Shown here one piece after another: positions 57,994 through 64,000 of a stretch of 64,000 nt of DNA; position 1 is the first letter of the stretch; each line of letters begins with the position of its first letter. The stretch comes from Macrostomum hystrix (lineage: Eukaryota; Platyhelminthes; Macrostomidae). The DNA is taken from NCBI GenBank assembly GCA_950097015.1, contig CATNEN010000038.1:13386001-13450000 (forward strand), given 5' to 3'. The translations under genes and the position numbers were made by a program. Below the pieces are notes generated by a model. It was not told the DNA's origin, made no database searches, and saw nothing but the letters and a program-made list of their open reading frames with translations.

Positions 57994-58846
57994 AGTTGAA
58001 TATTTACAGTCTTATGGTAGAACTAAAGCAAGTGGGTCCTTGAGTTACAGTGGACATCAAGCCTTATTTGCCAGCCGACATTCAGTCTGTATTATAGACG
58101 GCTATTGAACACTTGTGTTTGAGACTGTTGAGATAGCTAGCCGTACAGTTTAATTAAATGAAAGTAAAGTTACCACTTGTACTTTCTTTGATAGTCTTCT
58201 ACTTTCGTTTAGCTTTAAGAATAAAATTTTATTTGTTATTTTTTAAAGTAAAGCCCTTACTTTTAGGGCATGGCCATTGTTGAGCACTATAAATGCCAGA
58301 TAATAAGTACTTCGTTGTCATATTGTGAAAGCAAAAACTAACACCACGTTATCGACCAGTCAGATGCTGCCTGTAAAAGCATATCAAAGTTCTTTCAGTG
58401 TCAGCTTCTGCACCTGTGCAAACATTTTGTATTATCTGCTGAAATAAAGAAAAAAAGACCGTGTAGACAGAATGTCACTGTTGTTTTTCTTAGAGCTCAC
58501 TAAAAAGAAGCTAAAGCTTGCACTTTATCCCACAATAGCAAAATGGCCTATTTTTCCAGGCCACTGAATTGCCGCAATAGCAAAATATGCCAGAAATTTC
58601 TCTGGATCACAAAAACAATTCAGAACAGAAATCAAAGTGATCCGCGCCCTTTACTTTGTGATATAAAACATGGTGCGAGTTAGCTGATGTACCGTTTGGC
58701 AATTTGTTAAAAATAGCCTGTGCTTTCTATGGTAATGTAAACTCCACTACCGCATTTCAGCAGAGTGCCTTGCACTTCTCGGTTTCGCAAGTTCCCGCTT
58801 TAGTTAGTTCGCGCGAGAGTGAGTAAGCGAGAGCGCTTCCGGAGCC
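57994..58846. other. Intergenic DNA with LNPK promoter region
   Basis: AT-rich. The 3' splice-like CGCATTTCAG ends 87 nt before the LNPK start codon. Nothing else recognised. Confidence 0.45.
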
Positions 58847-60139
58847 ATGGGCCTACTGTTCAGCTACTTTCGCCGACCAAAGGACTCTGTGGCCGAACTC
58901 GAAGCCATCGAGACCCAGTTGAACCGGTTAGAGGCCTGGCGTCAAAACCAGCTGCGGCTGCAGAAGCGCCTTCTGGGCTATCTGCTAATCGCCTTCCTGA
59001 TTAGCTACCTGACAGCACTAGGAGTTTACTATGTCTACTGCCTGCCTGTGGCCAGCCGTCTCACCCAGCTGCTGCACTTTGCCGCCTTTCTGACCGTCCT
59101 GCCGCTGTTCTACGCTCTGCGCCGTTGCCTGCTGTGGATTTTTGTTCGCTCCCTGGCCGGCTGCGAGAGTCGAGCTAGTCGACTTCGCGAGGATAAGCGC
59201 AAAGTGCTGGACAGGGTCATGGACACCGAGACGTACAAGCGGGCCAAGGAGATCCTGGACCGATTTGATCCCGACCGGTTCAAAGTGGAGTTTCAGCAGC
59301 CGCAGCAACAGCAGTCAGGCCAGGCGGTTAAGCCGGGTCAGTTTTTTGCTAAATCTCCGCTTGCTAAACGGCCTCCGTCTCAGCAGCAGCCACCGCAAGG
59401 AGTTGTTCTTCGCCAGCTGTCCGCAGTTCCCCATCCGCAGCAGCCTCATCCGACACAAAGTCCTCGACAGCCTCCTCAGTCACAGCAACCGCCTCAACAA
59501 CCTCCGCCTCAGCCACTGCGACCACCTCCCCAGCTCCCGCGACCAATCCTTAGCCGAGATCGCTCAACAATGGATCGCCTCATTGACATGCTGGTTGGCG
59601 ACGGAGCCGATCGCCGTTACGCCCTCATCTGCCGCCGCTGCTGTGGCCATAACGGCATGGCAATGGCCGAGGAGTTCCCTCACCTGGCCTGGCGCTGTGC
59701 CTACTGTGCCTTTCTGCATTCGCCAAGGCAGCCGCTGCCCCATCCGCCTATGCTGGCAATGTCCCCGGAACAACAGCAGCAGCAGCAGCTGTTAGCGCAG
59801 CGCAGTAGGCCCCAGTGGCAATCGTTGACTGATTTAAGACCGAGCGCCACAGCAGCCACAACCGCGCCCCTCGGAGCCTCTTCTCCAGACGGCGTCGGCG
59901 GCGAACTCTCTTCTGGAGGCTCCTCGGCATCGTCCTCGGTTGCTTCCACCCCGGCGCTGACGCGGAAAATGAATGGCTTTGATGAAAAGCTTGTCGAGCA
60001 AGCCAAGCCTGAGGCCGCTACTGCTAAAGGTGCTGCCGATGCCGATGCTGCTGACCCCGAGGATGATACTGATGGAGTCGAGAGCGTCGAGCAAGCTGTT
60101 CGTCGGCGAGCATGTCTAGCTACAGAACCCTCTGAGTGA
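58847..60139 (+). CDS. LNPK: Lunapark, ER three-way-junction protein, single exon
   Basis: Stabilises three-way junctions of the tubular ER. 430 aa (human 428). The N-terminus MGLLFSYF matches the myristoylated start of the family. A coiled coil (residues about 15-42) precedes two hydrophobic helices, about 44-66 and 75-100, which form the reticulon-like hairpin. DRVMDTETYKRAKEILDRFD follows, as in other Lunaparks. A Pro/Gln-rich linker (150-232) leads to RPILSRDRSTMDRLIDMLVG, then the zinc ribbon with Cys262, Cys265, Cys284 and Cys287 (ALICRRCCGHNGM, AWRCAYCAFL). The tail is acidic and Ser/Ala-rich. No introns interrupt the frame, unusual compared with the multi-exon genes nearby. The start context is GAGCCATGG. 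Confidence 0.96.
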   Translation: MGLLFSYFRRPKDSVAELEAIETQLNRLEAWRQNQLRLQKRLLGYLLIAFLISYLTALGVYYVYCLPVASRLTQLLHFAAFLTVLPLFYALRRCLLWIFVRSLAGCESRASRLREDKRKVLDRVMDTETYKRAKEILDRFDPDRFKVEFQQPQQQQSGQAVKPGQFFAKSPLAKRPPSQQQPPQGVVLRQLSAVPHPQQPHPTQSPRQPPQSQQPPQQPPPQPLRPPPQLPRPILSRDRSTMDRLIDMLVGDGADRRYALICRRCCGHNGMAMAEEFPHLAWRCAYCAFLHSPRQPLPHPPMLAMSPEQQQQQQLLAQRSRPQWQSLTDLRPSATAATTAPLGASSPDGVGGELSSGGSSASSSVASTPALTRKMNGFDEKLVEQAKPEAATAKGAADADAADPEDDTDGVESVEQAVRRRACLATEPSE

Positions 60140-60284
60140 CAGTAGCTTATTTTCGCTTTCTCTTTCTGTCAAAAGTATTTTTTGATATTTTTCTTTGACG
60201 TTCGTGCGGTAGCTGTACCTAAACCCAAGCCTAATATTCTGTAAGAATTGCTCTTCTAATTGACCCACAACTAAATTCCACAAT

Positions 60285-60657
60285 TGATCCTCTGCTGTCT
60301 GACACCCCAATCCTCTGCTGACACACCCCAATCCTCTGCTGTCTGACACACCCCAATCCTCTGCTGACACACCCCAATCCTCTGCTGACACACCCCAATC
60401 CTCTGCTGTCTGACACACCCCAATCCTCTGCTGTCTGACACCCACAATCCTATGCTGTCTGACACCCCAATCCTCTGCTGTCTGACACACCCCAATCCTA
60501 TACTGCCTGACACACCCCAATCCTCTGCTGTCTGACACCCCAATCCTCTGCTGACACACCCCAATCCTCTGGTGTCTGACACCCCCAATCCTATGCTGTC
60601 TGACACACCCCAATCCTCTGCTATCTGACACATCCCAATCCTTTGCTGCCTGACACT
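60285..60657. repeat. 25-bp minisatellite with 18-bp short variants
   Basis: Copies of CTGTCTGACACACCCCAATC plus CTCTG; some units lack the CTGTCTG part and are 18 bp. It begins about 145 bp after the LNPK stop, likely within its 3' region. Minus-strand frames (QQRIGVCQ, AEDWGVS) are repeat translations. Confidence 0.95.
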
Positions 60658-61050
60658 TTTCACGCTTCTGTGCCCATAATGAACTACTTTCTAGCTTGTA
60701 ATTGGCTATTTAAGGGATGGAAATAAGAGTATACACTGATTGTCTTCATATTTGGATGAAAAAAATTACAAGGCAGAGATAAGTCCAATTATTATGTTTT
60801 AACTTTAGCTTTGTTTTTGGATTAGTGCATCTTAAGCTCATATTTTGAGCACTGCGCTTTCTAAACTCCGGAGTTAAAAAACTTGACTGCCAGACTTGGC
60901 CATCAAGGAGGAAGACCGCATGCTCTCCTGCCAAGTCTGAATTCTCCTTGGAGTTAACCTTTACGACGGAGTAGACGGAATATGCCACTGATCCCAGTAT
61001 AATCAAATATCTTTTTTCTCATGTCTTATCAAGCCTCGTGTTGTATTTTA
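60658..61050. other. Intergenic DNA, nothing firm
   Basis: An 86-codon minus-strand frame (60746-61006) has no recognisable domain. Confidence 0.4.
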
Positions 61051-61051
61051 G

Positions 61052-61148
61052 TCCGTGCAGTTCATTGTTGGGAAGCCGGCCTGGCATTTTGGGGCTCAGA
61101 GGGAATTGAGCAAATTCAGTTTTCTACTGACAATCCGCGAGTTACCAG
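61052..61148 (+). other. Candidate internal coding exon
   Basis: A GC-richer 97-nt block bounded by GTATTTTAG and CCAG/GTGAAT. Two frames are open across it (one reading CWEAGLAFWGSEGIEQIQFS, another QFIVGKPAWHFGAQRELSKF). No partner exon or known domain was found. Confidence 0.3.
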
Positions 61149-61858
61149 GTGAATCTATATTGTTAGACTTTATGCTTTCCTTGCCCTCTCAATGAATATC
61201 AGTATATACAAACATAGTTTCCGCCTGCCCATCTGCACATGCGCTAGTGATATTTTTCCTCGTAACCTGGTGTCCATTTGATATTTTCAAACGCATCTTA
61301 TTTTCCTTTGCATACTCAAGATTAAGCTAGCTCAACTATTTTTTCTGGGTTACGGTGCGTCTACGAGCCCCAGTCTGCGACTTGTTACTTTGCCGTACTG
61401 GTAAGGCTTTTGCACCACTTGATCTACTCACCTTCAAGCACATCGCTTCTCTTCTCCAGTTCTCTGTGTTCTCTGTCAGTCGTTTTGGGTCCGGTCAGTG
61501 CTGAACAAGTGTTAAAGCCATTAGCTATTGTGTAGCACTGCGAAGTGCTAATTTAACGCCGCGCCTTCAAATAATTATCTAATAATCATTCACGTCATCC
61601 CTCGTCAGATTCGCTGTCATTAAGATAACTAAGTGGTTGTCGTATTAGGTAGGAAGGACAAATAAATTTACTCATATTTATTCTGCTACCCTTTTCAGCA
61701 GATCTTTGTTCGGTTGTTTGTTTCGCAGCGCACTCAAATTCAGCGCACACAGCGCAGTGTGCTTACTTATCTTTCAAGTCATTCGTTCATTATGGAAGTA
61801 AGCTCCTTGATATGCACTTCTTTGGCCTCACCTAGCAATGGCCCGCTGCTAGCACCAG

Positions 61859-61922
61859 CCAATCACACTGCTGATTGGTCTCAGCTAGTCATGGCCAAAC
61901 AGCCAATCACACTGCTGATTGG
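61859..61922. promoter_or_regulatory. Duplicated inverted CCAAT pairs
   Basis: CCAATCACACTGCTGATTGG occurs at 61859-61878 and again at 61903-61922 within a 44-bp tandem duplication. Each is a face-to-face pair of CCAAT boxes. Further GATTGG motifs follow near 62072 and 62157. They could mark a promoter for a gene to the right. Confidence 0.35.
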
Positions 61923-62389
61923 TCTCAGCTAGTTATGACCCACTGCCAGTCATCAGCCAGTCACGCTGCTGCTTGTATTCATAAAAAAGTATTCATGAGA
62001 AGTTTATTTTTATACCAGCAAAACATTCGAGCGCAATGCTGTTATCGAATAAAAAATTCAGAACGCGTTCTGATTGGCGATCTGGGTTTCTGTTCGTGCG
62101 TTGGTCCATTTGCATTTGTAATTAGCGTAGGACGTTAGTAATTAACTAGCTATTTCTGATTGGTATATTCTGAAGTATGGGCTCGTATATTCCTAGCTAC
62201 GAGCATTTAGCTAGTTCTTGGGTTTAGCTTACTTAAATGCACTCATCCTTCCATGGTGCTAGCAGATCTGCCTACTGACCAGCTGGAAGGAAATAATCGC
62301 GAGTAGGTCCAACACAGCCTGACCCACCACACTTCCTGCCTGCCTACCTTTTCACTGCCTAGGGCGTGCGTCTGCCAGGCCGGCAGAAT

Positions 62390-62545
62390 ATGACGCAGGC
62401 CGGCAGGGCCCGATCAGCTGCCCAGTTTTTCTCCCCCCATCTGCCGTCTCTCAGCCTGGCACGGCTGGAGAGGCCTGTCAGTTCCGGGGCGGAGCATCCG
62501 ATATTCCCACCGAGTCAGTATTCGTTTGAGATAAAGTATTTCCCT
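62390..62545 (+). other. Candidate first coding exon
   Basis: An ATG at 62390 (MTQAGRARSAAQFFSPHLPS) opens a GC-rich frame that could end at a donor, CCCT/GTACGTAATA, near 62545. Flanking DNA is AT-rich. No downstream exon is recognisable within the window. Confidence 0.3.
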
Positions 62546-62699
62546 GTACGTAATAAGTTATGCGTAGGCTTTAACTTACGAGCGTACCGCTACACTGCAT
62601 TGCTCGTATCGTAGCTTTCTGACTTCCAGCCGGATCCAATCTTCATATAAGGGCACTGAAGATTCAAAGGATCCATTTTATCTGATCAGTAATGATTTC

Positions 62700-62960
62700 A
62701 AGGACCCCATTCCTCTCGTCAGTGAAGAAGGACCCCATTCCTCTGGTCAGTGAAGAAGGATCCCATTCCTTTGGTCAGTGAAGAAGGACCCCATTCCTTT
62801 GGTTCAGTGAAGAAGGACCCCATTCCTCTGGTCAGTGAAGAAGGACCCCATTCCTTTGGTTCAGTAAAGAAGGACCCCATTCCTCTGGTCAGTGAAGAAG
62901 GACCCCATTCCTTTGGTCAGTGAAGAAGGACCCCATTCCTCTGGTCAGTGAAGAAGGACC
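62700..62960. repeat. 28-bp minisatellite, about 9 copies
   Basis: Copies of AAGGACCCCATTCCTCTGGT plus CAGTGAAG, with C/T alternation (CCTCTGG/CCTTTGG). A degenerate unit precedes at 62667. Related to the array at 63241. Confidence 0.95.
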
Positions 62961-63240
62961 CTGTGTTGGCCTGGGCTGCAGACCCTCAGTCTGCACGCCT
63001 GGCCGGGAACTTTGACTGCACAAAACTGTGTCCTGTCTGATTGCACTTGCACTCAGTGTGGGGGGCACTGACTGACTCATGGGCACTGTACGCTTCCCAA
63101 CTCACTGCGCACCGAGTTCCCGTTGTACGTTCACATGCCTTCCCCTGCGCTTGCTGTAGCGTGCTTTTCTGTCCGCTCCCAGCGAGAGCCGAGACACTTG
63201 GAATTGGAGTTTGTTTTGACTTCACACACAAGTCATTACA

Positions 63241-63597
63241 GACCCATTCCTCTGGCCAGCTAGAAGGACCGCATTCCTCTGGTCAGCTAGAAGGACCCCA
63301 TTCCTCTGGTCAGCTAGAAGGACCGCATTCCTCTGGTCAGCTAGAAGGACCACATTCCTCTGGTCAGCTAGAAGGACCGCATTCCTCTGGTCAGCTAGAA
63401 GGACCCCATTCCTCTGGTCAGCTAGAAGGACCGCATTCCTCTGGTCAGCTAGAAGGACCGCATTCCTCTGGTCAGCTAGAAGGACCCCATTCCTCTGGTC
63501 AGCTAGAAGGACCGCATTCCTCTGGTCAGCTAGAAGGACCGCATTCCTCTGGTCAGCTAGAAGGACCCCATTCCTCTGGTCAGCTAGAAGGACCCCA
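63241..63597. repeat. 27-bp minisatellite, about 13 copies
   Basis: Copies of AAGGACCGCATTCCTCTGGT plus CAGCTAG, alternating GACCGC and GACCCC. The 27-bp period keeps frames open on both strands (SGQLEGPH and LLADQRNAV repeats). Not regarded as genes. Confidence 0.95.
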
Positions 63598-63629
63598 TGC
63601 TTCATGTTTAGCCGATGATAGACAATAAG

Positions 63630-64000
63630 AAAGCCATGTTTCTTTCAGTTTTTGAGCTCCGATCAAAGAATGTATTGTCAAAAACCTTCAATTGCTTAGC
63701 TTTGTGGCTGAGTGGAGAGAGAGTCATGAAGCTGGACTTTCCTTTTTATTCAGAGAAACATCGACCGCACTAATTAGTTTAATTTAGAAAAAATCAAGCC
63801 TATCCGGAAGGCTATTTTCGACAGTTTTATGTGTGTTTCTGAGCGGGTGAATTCCTTTCCGATGAGAATATAAAGTGGACAATCGATTTTATATGAAAAC
63901 ATACCGTTTAAAAATTAATGTACAACACTGCATATCAACGCTTATTGACAGCTATACTAGTTATCATAAACAATGAAGCACAACAGTAAGCACTGCTTTT
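63630..64000. other. AT-rich end of window, nothing recognised
   Basis: No coding frame, repeat or splice-bounded exon seen. Confidence 0.5.

Noticed and set aside
63041-63628. 195-aa frame with SGQLEGPH repeats and its antisense counterpart
   Set aside because: 27-bp period keeps both strands open; no flanking domain.

Overview
The window is nuclear DNA of an invertebrate animal. Genes have spliceosomal introns with GT-AG borders. Recognisable proteins are centrosomal, ciliary and endomembrane proteins typical of metazoans. Exons are GC-rich with strong low-complexity tracts (poly-Gln, Asp/Glu runs), and the DNA between them is AT-rich and full of transposon debris and minisatellites. Several start codons lie only a few bases after a 3' splice-site-like sequence, which would fit spliced-leader trans-splicing as in flatworms and some other invertebrates. 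A flatworm-like or other lophotrochozoan source is my best guess but is not proven.

Layout. 1-930: a G-rich 34-bp minisatellite that enters from outside the window. 1927-8603 (minus): a nine-exon PCM1 gene (pericentriolar material 1), resolved to the base with all intron phases consistent (1493 codons). 9059-9557: remains of an LTR retroelement. 12120-12273: a small inverted-repeat element. 13084-14646: a Tc1/mariner-type transposon with 140-bp inverted repeats and a broken transposase. 15454-21093 (minus): three exons of a CFAP141-like ciliary gene, whose 5.3-kb intron carries a second LTR-element remnant and a 1.7-kb, 70-copy 24-bp minisatellite. 21659-22842 (plus): a two-exon class A GPCR whose tail probably continues in another frame to 23054. 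27225-28574 (minus) and 31585-36643 (plus): two divergently oriented genes for disordered proteins; the intron of the second holds six head-to-tail copies of a ~335-bp repeat. 37755-38800 (minus) is a decayed non-LTR retrotransposon, and 39870-40336 is a MITE with an 8-bp target duplication.

44443-60139 is the gene-rich end: VPS16 (seven exons, 905 aa, HOPS/CORVET core subunit), SEC11 (signal peptidase catalytic subunit), an 88-aa single-pass membrane protein, and Lunapark (ER junction protein), all on the plus strand. The 6-kb third intron of VPS16 hosts three unrelated open genes (a two-TM protein and a Gln/His-rich protein on minus, a secreted TPM/MOLO-1-like protein on plus) plus a reverse transcriptase fossil and a minisatellite. 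60290-64000 is mostly minisatellites and AT-rich DNA, with two weak exon candidates.

The genes do not form one pathway. VPS16, SEC11 and LNPK all serve the endomembrane system, while PCM1 and CFAP141 serve centrosome and cilium. I did not find a convincing new molecular system. The most unusual points are the crowded VPS16 intron, the apparent frame break at the GPCR tail, the long tandem arrays that mimic open reading frames, and the non-autonomous elements.
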